Assembly (NCBI GenBank): GCA_016934875.1
Contig: JAFGSC010000300.1
Span: 1 to 6,752, forward strand
DNA: 6,752 nucleotides
DNA from: Candidatus Atribacteria bacterium
GTDB taxonomy: Bacteria > Atribacterota > Phoenicimicrobiia > Phoenicimicrobiales > Stramentimicrobiaceae
Direction of reading: 5' to 3'
Shown here: positions 1-6,442 of the stretch, one piece after another
How the letters are laid out: each line of letters starts with the position of its first letter
How positions within the stretch are numbered: position 1 is the stretch's first letter
The notes under the pieces: generated by a model
The model's database searches: none
What the model was told of the DNA's origin: nothing
What the model saw: the letters and a program-made list of their open reading frames with translations, nothing else
Made by a program: the position numbers and the translations under genes

Positions 1-444
1 CACCAAATTTATTATGGCTTTTTATCCCCAAAAAGAGTTGGAATGGAATTAGCGCACCTGGGAATTGAATTTTACAAGCAGCATAAAAGAGCGCCAACTC
101 ATGAAGAACAAGTCCAATTTTATTATGGCGAGCCAGTTGATCCCGCTGATTTTTTTATCATGTCCACCAAATTTGCGGGATTGGGAGCGTTGCCGCCGTT
201 GATTTGCGGACAGGAGACGCAGATTTATTTTTTGGCTGCGCCAGGCGTCATGTCACTAACTCTGGAAACGTATCGAGAAATTATTTATGATTTGATGTTC
301 CTCAGGCCTGAAAAGCCCTTTAGAGAATACCCTGAAAATGATTTAAATGATATAAAATTATTACGAGAATTTCTCGAACAGAATAAAAGCAGAATATTTG
401 GTTTAGGAAAGCAAATCGGAACATTTTGGATTCCGATTCGTTAA
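1..444 (+). CDS. Hypothetical protein, 3' part (gene starts before the window)
   Basis: The reading frame is open from base 1 to the TAA at 442-444, giving 147 visible residues. An internal ATG at 43 exists but has only a weak purine run before it (AAGAG, 33-37). The 14 codons upstream of it read as plausible protein, so I treat the gene as 5'-truncated by the window. I do not recognise the family. Visible traits are a twice-used Q-[IF]-Y-Y-G motif spaced 37 residues apart, a Gly/Pro/Ala-rich hydrophobic middle (GLGALPPLICG), a helical stretch rich in Leu/Tyr, and a charged C-terminal end. There is no clear membrane helix or P-loop. Bases of about 120-260 are near 50% G+C, well above the downstream genes. 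It ends 24 nt before the large ATPase gene on the same strand, so it may share its transcript or be the unrelated edge of the cluster. No function is assigned. Confidence 0.65.
   Translation, partial: HQIYYGFLSPKRVGMELAHLGIEFYKQHKRAPTHEEQVQFYYGEPVDPADFFIMSTKFAGLGALPPLICGQETQIYFLAAPGVMSLTLETYREIIYDLMFLRPEKPFREYPENDLNDIKLLREFLEQNKSRIFGLGKQIGTFWIPIR
3..18 (+). repeat. Short in-frame direct repeat, unit 1
   Basis: This 16-nt element (ending ATTATGGC) recurs at 114-129 with one mismatch, 111 nt (37 codons) away and in the same frame. The two copies encode QIYYG and QFYYG. It may mark an internal protein repeat or be coincidence. Confidence 0.35.
114..129 (+). repeat. Short in-frame direct repeat, unit 2
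   Basis: Second occurrence of the element at 3-18, encoding QFYYG. Little similarity is visible in the flanking residues. Confidence 0.35.
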
Positions 445-468
445 TGATTTTAAAAACAGGTAAAAAAT

Positions 469-3351
469 ATGAAAGAAAAACATAATAGCGCCGAAAATAA
501 TGATGACGTATCATCAACAAAAAGTTACTTCAAAATTTCAAATCCTTATCATGCTTATGATCTCGAATCTGGGCGTTGGTTTTATCATGAAGAGTTGATT
601 AAAAATATTAAAATTATCTTTGAAAAAAGAACTGCAAACAAATTGCTTGTAATACAGGGCAATCCTGGTTCTGGGAAGTCAAGTACGTTGCGCCGCTTGA
701 AAGAAGATAAAGCAATTTTAGGTGATAACTATATTCCAATTTATGTGGACTCTGATGAAATAAAATCAAATGATGTTAACAGGTATTTATTTCATGTGCT
801 TAAAACTATCAACGCTGGACTAAGAATCTATAAATTACAATCGCACGAACTGTCATCTTGGTTTGAACAGAGTATTACTCTGACTGAATTGATGCGATTT
901 ACAAAAAGTATTGAACGAACACTCAACGGAAATAAATTAGTTGTTCTAATGTTTGATGAATTTGATCAATTACAGCAAACAGTTGAAAATCCCGAAATAA
1001 TTCATGCCATGGTTCAATATTATGATTTTATTTTAAATAAGACCGATAAAATAAGACTCATTTTAGCTGGTAAGAGAAAGATCGTTGAGTTAGCCCGCAA
1101 AACCAATACGCAAGATTTTTTCAAAAGTGGGAAATTCATTTATCTCGATGAAATTTTTGAAACACAGGATATTCAAAAGTTAATTATTAATCCTGTAAAA
1201 GATCACATTACATATAGTCCAGAATCGATTAATTATATTTTGGAAACGACGGGAAGGAATTTGTATTGTCAGCAATTGCTCTGTTATTATATATTTAACT
1301 ACCTTAATGAACAAAAGCGAGGCAATTGTGAATTGATAGATGTTGGGATTGCAATTGAACGGATGTTGAGCGAGCGACGAGTTGATTTTATTCATTACTG
1401 GAAGAATATATACTGGAAATTTCAATTAATCGTATCTGCATTGGCTGATGAAAAGATAACCAAGAAAAAAGGACAAAAATATTTTTTTGAGGAGACTGCA
1501 CTGCTCGAGGAAATATTTGATGAAGAGTTGTTTTCACTTTTAAAGCGCTTATATGAGAATCAGCAAATTTCCAAGTTTGAGGGAGTCCGTTTTGATCAAA
1601 ATCCATTTAAAGTACAAGTTTTCGGAGAATGGGTGAAAAGGAATCATCCCTTTCTCGATACAATTATGGAAAATTGGGATAAGGTCTCGGACATAGTTAC
1701 TCTAACATCGTTATACAAAATCATCGAATTGATTCCAGTTGATAAAATTCCCCTCGAAAGAGAAATTCTTGAATCAGTAATAAAGTTTTCCATGATCTGG
1801 ACTAAATTAAAACAAAAAATAAAGGGGATTAAAGCAGATTTTTCTTTAGAAGAGGAATTAATAAAGGCTTTGTGTGAATTATTAGGTTTTGAAATTAAAA
1901 CAAGATCATCCAGTAGGAAACCCTATTTCAAAATTGATATGAGAAGATTAAATTTAGGTGGATTAGAAGAGGTTATTTTTTTTAATCCAGTGAATGACGA
2001 TTTGAATGAATTGGAAGCAAATTATATACAGGATGAAATTTTGCGCCAGGATAAACCAGGAATGCCTTCTTTTTTATTGTGCCTTAAAATGTCAGAAAAA
2101 ATTAACGAGTTAATCCAGAAGCGGTTTCTTGGACTGGTGATTATCGAGGAAGATGATTTAAAAAAAACAGTACTTTCCTCACATCCTTTGCAAGTTTTTA
2201 CTAAAGAAATAATTCTAAAACAAGTGAAACCGTCTGCTGTTTCAAATTATACTACGGAAGGTCCCGTAAAAACCACCTTTTTTGGCAGACAGGATGAGTT
2301 GGGAAAAATTATCAAAGCAAAGAATAAAAATTTTGCAATTATTGGCTCACGAAAGATTGGCAAGACATCTCTGCTCATGAAAATTAAAGATGAGTTGCCG
2401 TCGAATTTAGTCCCTATTTATCTTGATCTTGAAGCACCGCAAAATCAAAATAATGATACTTTCCAAAGACTTTTATCAGAAGAGATGAGCCATTTATTTT
2501 ATTGGGTTGACGAAATTTATTGTGATTTTTCTAATATTCGAAGTGTTATCAAAAAATTATATCAACAAAATATGAAAACACCGCTTTTCCTTTTTGATGA
2601 AATTGATACCCTCTTGAAATATGACCGAGATAATGAGTACAAATTGATGAGAACTTTTCGTTCTTTATTCCAGGAAGGGCTTGTTCAAGTGATTTTATCA
2701 GGATACAGTGAATTGTATTATGAGATGCATATTATCGAATCGCCGTTGTATAATTTTTGTCATCCTCTTCAACTTGGAAAATTAAAAGAAAATGAAGCAT
2801 TGGATTTAATAACAATTCCAATGGAAAGGATAAGCGTTAAATATAATAATCTGGAAGATAGAAAACTGATGCTGGAATATACTTCTAAGCATCCCAACTT
2901 ATTACAATACTTCTGTGTTCATTTAATCGAAAGAATTGAAAATCATGACGAGGAATCCTTGCAGAGAACTATCTTTAGAGAAGATATAGAGAGCGTTTTT
3001 GAATCTCCCAATTATGAGAGCTATATTATTGATGATTTTTACCTCTTTTTTAGAGAGGAAATGCCATCATTTGAGAGGCTGATTATTCTATTAATTGTCG
3101 ATAAATTTTCTAAAGTCAACAAATTCATAATAAGTGAATTGATTAAAGTTCTAAAAAATTATAATTTGAATATCTCAACAGGGAAATTATTAAAATACCT
3201 GGATAATTTGATCCTGCGATATCTCCTTGAAAAAGAAATCGGGGGTAAATACGCATTTGCACTTCCTATTTTTCCAGAAATTCTGAGGAGAAGATACGAC
3301 TTGGAAAACCTTATTGAGGAGGCTTTAGAAGATGCAAGACAATCCCTATAA
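469..3351 (+). CDS. Double AAA-like/STAND-type NTPase (960 aa) with two ATPase plus winged-helix modules
   Basis: Predicted cytoplasmic ATP-binding protein. Module 1: Walker A GNPGSGKS (residues 64-71), Walker B VVLMFDE (158-164; D163, E164), then LIINPV and TGRNLYCQQLLC (261-272). A winged-helix-like end follows, with FKVQVFGEWVKRNHPF at 380-395. Residues of about 455-590 form a separate alpha/beta region, possibly a degenerate restriction-endonuclease-like fold, ending in GLVIIEEDDLKKTVLSS. Module 2 opens with the typical Y-T-x2-GPV...FFGR-x-DEL signature (594-611). It has Walker A GSRKIGKT (626-633), Walker B LFLFDEID (706-713), SKHPNLLQYFC (806-816) and a second winged-helix-like region (about 868-942). 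These traits are seen in the archaeal ATPase/AAA_16-type and STAND NTPases, many of which act as signal-dependent switches. No enzymatic effector with a recognisable active site is present. The start ATG has AGGT at 458-461 ahead of it. The 3' end overlaps the next gene by 20 nt, implying translational coupling. The exact role is unknown. Confidence 0.9.
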   Translation: MKEKHNSAENNDDVSSTKSYFKISNPYHAYDLESGRWFYHEELIKNIKIIFEKRTANKLLVIQGNPGSGKSSTLRRLKEDKAILGDNYIPIYVDSDEIKSNDVNRYLFHVLKTINAGLRIYKLQSHELSSWFEQSITLTELMRFTKSIERTLNGNKLVVLMFDEFDQLQQTVENPEIIHAMVQYYDFILNKTDKIRLILAGKRKIVELARKTNTQDFFKSGKFIYLDEIFETQDIQKLIINPVKDHITYSPESINYILETTGRNLYCQQLLCYYIFNYLNEQKRGNCELIDVGIAIERMLSERRVDFIHYWKNIYWKFQLIVSALADEKITKKKGQKYFFEETALLEEIFDEELFSLLKRLYENQQISKFEGVRFDQNPFKVQVFGEWVKRNHPFLDTIMENWDKVSDIVTLTSLYKIIELIPVDKIPLEREILESVIKFSMIWTKLKQKIKGIKADFSLEEELIKALCELLGFEIKTRSSSRKPYFKIDMRRLNLGGLEEVIFFNPVNDDLNELEANYIQDEILRQDKPGMPSFLLCLKMSEKINELIQKRFLGLVIIEEDDLKKTVLSSHPLQVFTKEIILKQVKPSAVSNYTTEGPVKTTFFGRQDELGKIIKAKNKNFAIIGSRKIGKTSLLMKIKDELPSNLVPIYLDLEAPQNQNNDTFQRLLSEEMSHLFYWVDEIYCDFSNIRSVIKKLYQQNMKTPLFLFDEIDTLLKYDRDNEYKLMRTFRSLFQEGLVQVILSGYSELYYEMHIIESPLYNFCHPLQLGKLKENEALDLITIPMERISVKYNNLEDRKLMLEYTSKHPNLLQYFCVHLIERIENHDEESLQRTIFREDIESVFESPNYESYIIDDFYLFFREEMPSFERLIILLIVDKFSKVNKFIISELIKVLKNYNLNISTGKLLKYLDNLILRYLLEKEIGGKYAFALPIFPEILRRRYDLENLIEEALEDARQSL

Positions 3352-4342
3352 ATATACAGGACCATTACACCCCTCTCATGATAAGTTAATCTGTGCCCCC
3401 AGGAAAAAAGAATTAGATCAAGTGATTGGAGGAATTTTGCGAGGCGAATATTGGACGATCTTGGGTCCCCGTCAAATAGGTAAAACCACGCTACTGAATC
3501 AATTGATTCAGGAACTTACTTCGTTTACCTGTATTCACTTCGACATGGAAAGTAGTCCTGATACTGAAGAATTATTCTATAAATTAATTGAGAATACAAT
3601 TTCAGAAAATGTATTAAGAGATGGATTTAAAATTAAGACTGATAATAAAGGAGACTTCGGATACGAAATCAATTTCTATAATTTTTTATTGTCTATTGAT
3701 GATATGAGGAATAAGAAAATTGTTTTATTGTTTGATGAGATCGAGCGTATCCCTGTTGTCAAATCATTTTTGAAACTGTGGCGAAAAATTTTTAGTGAAA
3801 GAAATTACCACCCAATTTTAAATAAGTATGCTGTGGTTATTGCAGGTTCAGTTGATTTAATTGAATTAACGATCGGAAAGACTTCACCGTTCAATATTTC
3901 AAAAAAATTATACCTCGGAGAGTTGTCAATTTCTGAGGCCGAAGCTTTAATCGATCATCCAATGAAAAAGCTTGGGATTAACATAGAGACCGAGGCTAAG
4001 AACGAAATCACCCAATTAACGTCCTGTCATCCACAATTAATGCAGCACTTATGTTACCTGTTAGTTGGAAAAACTTTAAATAGCCATAAAAAAATTAAGA
4101 AAGCTTACGTTAAAAATGCAATTGAAACTCTATACGTTGAAAGTGATAATCTTAGCACATTGGCTGATGCGATTAAATCGGATAAAACACTCAGTTATTT
4201 AATTGGAAAAATTTTGAATGGCGATCAAGTTCATTATCTACCTTACAAAAAATATTCGATTGCAGGTACAGGTCCCTTAATACGTGAAGGGCAATATTGC
4301 AAAATCAGAAATGAAATTTTCAAGGAATTCCTGCAATCTATC
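3311..4342 (+). repeat. Copy A of an ungapped tandem gene duplication
   Basis: This segment matches 5411-6442 at a constant offset of exactly 2,100 nt without any insertion or deletion. It covers the ribosome-binding region and the first 337 codons of the ATPase. Similarity stops abruptly upstream of about 3311 and after 4342. Encoded residues are about 77% identical by hand count (78 differences in 337). Confidence 0.9.
3316..3322 (+). promoter_or_regulatory. Strong Shine-Dalgarno (GAGGAGG) inside the upstream coding sequence
   Basis: GAGGAGG lies 9 nt before the ATG at 3332, within the last codons of the 960-residue gene. It fixes the start of the membrane-anchored ATPase in spite of the 20-nt overlap. 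The second copy of this gene has the same arrangement (AGAGGA then ATG), which supports the choice of start. Confidence 0.75.
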
Positions 4343-4561
4343 ATTACTTTGTCTGAGGAAAACGAACATCAAATAATATATAATTATAGTGTAATTGATA
4401 AAAAAAGTGGAATAAAATTAACCATTGGTGTATTTACTTTGCTGGCAGGTGTTTTTGCAATTTTTTCCGCTTTGAGCAATTTCTCCTTGGGTTTCGGACT
4501 GGCTGGATTTTTCGCTTTTATAGCAATAATGGGTGCAGCAAAATACTGGTTTTTTACATAA
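3332..4561 (+). CDS. AAA-like (AAA_35-type) ATPase with C-terminal membrane hairpin
   Basis: A 409-residue P-loop NTPase. The N-terminal Y-x-Y-T-G-P-L-H-P followed by an R-K-K-E-L helix and ILRGEYWTILGPRQIGKTTL resembles the AAA_35 (AAA-like domain) family. Walker A is GPRQIGKT (residues 45-52) and Walker B is IVLLFDEIER (130-139; D135, E136). SPFNIS at 185-190, LIDHPMKKLGI at 206-216 and SCHPQLMQHLC at 231-241 are the lid or winged-helix signatures of this superfamily. Residues of about 270-337 (ending KIRNEIFKEFLQSI) look like the usual terminal winged helix. After a linker, two hydrophobic helices (about 364-382 and 386-406) form a hairpin, so the ATPase is probably tethered to the cytoplasmic face of the inner membrane. 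The start is supported by the SD at 3316-3322 and by conservation of MQDNPY in the paralogue at 5432. A TM-containing protein follows 38 nt later and may be its partner (inference). The ligand or signal is unknown. Confidence 0.9.
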   Translation: MQDNPYKYTGPLHPSHDKLICAPRKKELDQVIGGILRGEYWTILGPRQIGKTTLLNQLIQELTSFTCIHFDMESSPDTEELFYKLIENTISENVLRDGFKIKTDNKGDFGYEINFYNFLLSIDDMRNKKIVLLFDEIERIPVVKSFLKLWRKIFSERNYHPILNKYAVVIAGSVDLIELTIGKTSPFNISKKLYLGELSISEAEALIDHPMKKLGINIETEAKNEITQLTSCHPQLMQHLCYLLVGKTLNSHKKIKKAYVKNAIETLYVESDNLSTLADAIKSDKTLSYLIGKILNGDQVHYLPYKKYSIAGTGPLIREGQYCKIRNEIFKEFLQSIITLSEENEHQIIYNYSVIDKKSGIKLTIGVFTLLAGVFAIFSALSNFSLGFGLAGFFAFIAIMGAAKYWFFT

Positions 4562-4580
4562 TCGAAATCTATAAAATTCC

Positions 4581-4597
4581 AAAAATAGGATATTTTT
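4581..4597 (+). promoter_or_regulatory. Ribosome-binding site of the TM/beta-domain gene, within a small inverted repeat
   Basis: TAGGA at 4586-4590 stands 9 nt before the ATG at 4600 and supports that start. It is embedded in a perfect 7-bp inverted repeat, AAAAATA (4581-4587) and TATTTTT (4591-4597), with GGA as a 3-nt loop. An all-A/U stem of this size is weak, so a regulatory role is uncertain. The repeat could arise by chance in AT-rich DNA. Confidence 0.45.
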
Positions 4598-4599
4598 AA

Positions 4600-5304
4600 A
4601 TGAAAAGGAGCAAAAGCAAAGTTCAATCACAATTCCATGAGATACAATTTAATCAAAGTCCTGTTGAATTCGCTAAAGATGCTTTATTAAAAGTTCAATT
4701 GGTATCCGAACAAAAAAGCAAAGAAAAAGCTAACGCAAAAATTCGTCGTTTTTGGATATTGACTTGGGCTGGTTGTGCTTTGATACTTATTTTTTCCGTA
4801 TTTTATATCTTTTCTATTTCTCAACAAACTCCATCAATATCAAGTAATTCATTGTCTATAACCCCTTCTTTAACTTATCCTACATTCATATCTAGAGGAG
4901 ATGAATTTATTTTAGAATTGACTTTAATTAATGAATCTATAAATTATTTTTCTAATGTAAAAGCAATTTTTTTATGTGAAGGAGGTTTAATTTTAAAAAC
5001 AGATATTAATGGAAGCACTGCTGTTAACTACGGTGATTTAAATATAGGAGAAAGAAAAACTAGACAGATTAAATTTGTCCTTAAAAAATCAATTAAAGGG
5101 AAATGTTTGAATTTTAAAATAAATTTAGTTGCTGATGCGGGTCAAAGTGAAATATACAATGATTATTATAGAATTATAGAATTTCCGATACCATACCTTA
5201 GAAAAATATTGCGCTATTTATTTGGACTAATAGGTGCATTAATAGTTTCAAATATTCCTATTTTATTGAAGGGTATTACATCATTAAAATCTCTTATATT
5301 TTAA
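4600..5304 (+). CDS. Two-TM membrane protein with extracytoplasmic Ig-like/CARDB-like domain
   Basis: A 234-residue protein. The N-terminal 50 residues are charged and helical (Lys-rich KSKEKANAKIRR just before the membrane). A first hydrophobic helix lies at about 51-73. A beta-rich domain spans about 82-193, and a second helix at about 203-224 leads to a short basic tail. Positive charges on both cytosolic flanks predict N-in/C-in, with the middle domain outside. That domain shows the strand pattern of Ig-like/CARDB-like domains: DEFILELTLINES, a strand with FSNVKAIFLCEGG, then YGDLNIGERKTRQIKFVL and a final strand NFKINLVADAG. C126 and C169 could pair as a disulfide. The family assignment is from pattern only. 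It lies 38 nt after the membrane-anchored ATPase and 127 nt before its paralogue, so a role as membrane partner or sensor for these ATPases is plausible but inferred. G+C is low, like its neighbours. Confidence 0.8.
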   Translation: MKRSKSKVQSQFHEIQFNQSPVEFAKDALLKVQLVSEQKSKEKANAKIRRFWILTWAGCALILIFSVFYIFSISQQTPSISSNSLSITPSLTYPTFISRGDEFILELTLINESINYFSNVKAIFLCEGGLILKTDINGSTAVNYGDLNIGERKTRQIKFVLKKSIKGKCLNFKINLVADAGQSEIYNDYYRIIEFPIPYLRKILRYLFGLIGALIVSNIPILLKGITSLKSLIF

Positions 5305-5431
5305 ACCAAGCTTTTTTTAATTTCTAATGATTTGTATATTGAATAAAGACAATTTAGAAACGATAAAAAGTTCTATATTTCAATCGCTGATTATCCAACA
5401 ACAACTGGTCCTATAGAGGAACCTTTGCAAG
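5305..5431 (+). other. Spacer between the membrane protein and the second ATPase
   Basis: This is 127 nt of AT-rich sequence. I see no convincing hairpin terminator and no well-spaced -35/-10 pair, though AT richness makes promoters hard to exclude. The last 20 or so bases resemble the 3' end of the 960-residue gene at the matching position. A frame free of stops runs from 5347 to the TAG at 5449-5451, overlapping the next gene, but it has no start codon of its own. Confidence 0.5.
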
Positions 5432-6442
5432 ATGCAAGACAATCCTTATAGATATACAGGTCCATTACACCCAATCCATGATAAGTTAGTTTGCGTTAAC
5501 AGAAAAAAAGAATTGGAGCAGGTGATCTCGGGAATCTTACGAGGCGAATATTGGACTATCTTGGGTCCTAGCCAAATGGGCAAAACGACATTGTTGAATC
5601 AATTGATTCATGAACTTACAGCATTTAACTGTATATATTTTGACATGGAAAGCTGCCACAACACGGATGAGTTATTTTACAATTTGCTTGAAGACACAAT
5701 TACAGACAATTTATTAAGAGATGGGTTCACAATTCAAACCGATAATAAAAAGGATTTTGGACATGAGATTAATTTTTATAATTTTTTGATATCAGTTGAA
5801 GATAAGGAGAATAAAAAAATTGTTTTATTGTTCGATGAGATCGAGCGTCTCCCTGTTGTAAAACCATTTTTAAAATTGTGGCGAAAAATTTTTAGTGAAA
5901 GAAATTTTCATCCAGAATTAAATAAATATGCTGTTATCATCGCTGGCTCGGTTGATTTGATCGAATTAACTATTGGAAAAACTTCACCATTTAATATTTC
6001 TAAAAAATTGTACCTAGGTGAATTGCCAATGCCAGAGGCCAAAGCCTTGATTGATAATCCAATGAAAAAGCTTGGGATTATTATCGACTCAGAGGCTAAA
6101 AATGAAATAATCAACTTAACTTCCTGTCATCCGCAATTAATGCAACATTTATGTTACCTGCTCGTTGAACAGGCATTAAATAATAACAAACATATTTCTA
6201 AGCCTGATGTTGAAAATGCGATTGAAATTCTTTATGTTGAGAGTGACAATCTCAGTACTTTGGCTAATGAAATCAGTTCGGACAAGACGCTATTGCAACT
6301 GATTGAAAAAATATTAAGTGGCGATCAGGTACACTATCTGCCGTTCAAAAAATATTCGATTGCTGGAACAGGCCCGATAATTATGAGACAAAAGTTTTGT
6401 ACCATCAGGAATAAAATTTATCAAGAATTTATCCATAGTATA
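5411..6442 (+). repeat. Copy B of the ungapped tandem gene duplication
   Basis: Partner of 3311-4342. The frame is intact throughout, with the same Walker A and Walker B positions. Substitutions are largely synonymous in the most conserved parts: in 5941-6000, all 11 base differences from 3841-3900 are third-position and silent. This argues that both copies are functional and not recent decay products. Confidence 0.9.
5415..5420 (+). promoter_or_regulatory. Shine-Dalgarno (AGAGGA) of the second ATPase
   Basis: AGAGGA ends 11 nt before the ATG at 5432. It occupies the same place as GAGGAGG in copy A, and the MQDNPY start is shared, which fixes the start. Confidence 0.65.

Noticed and set aside
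4384..4630. Two overlapping antisense open frames opposite the end of the membrane-anchored ATPase and the start of the next gene.
   Set aside because: They are shadows of the + strand genes. The Lys/Phe-rich translation reflects the AT-rich TM-coding region, and there are no ribosome-binding sites.
5305..5330. Possible rho-independent terminator at the T run after the membrane-protein gene.
   Set aside because: There is a T stretch but no GC-rich hairpin before it.
5332..5379. Possible promoter in the spacer (TTGTAT, TTGAAT, GATAAA and TATATT elements).
   Set aside because: No pair has spacing near 17 nt (the pairs checked are 20-29 nt apart), and such hexamers are expected by chance in AT-rich DNA.
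5327..5416. Small open frame of 29 codons in the spacer before the second ATPase, starting at an ATG at 5327.
   Set aside because: It has no Shine-Dalgarno, is low-complexity (Ile/Gln/Leu), and overlaps the region explained by the duplication junction. Nothing supports translation.
5347..5451. Stop-free frame that could be a truncated gene remnant ending like the 960-residue protein.
   Set aside because: It has no start codon, and most of its similarity is forced by the overlapping start of the second ATPase. It is kept as a finding, not called as a pseudogene.
5908..6114. Antisense open frame opposite the second ATPase.
   Set aside because: It lies wholly within a conserved coding region whose silent-site substitutions follow the + strand frame.
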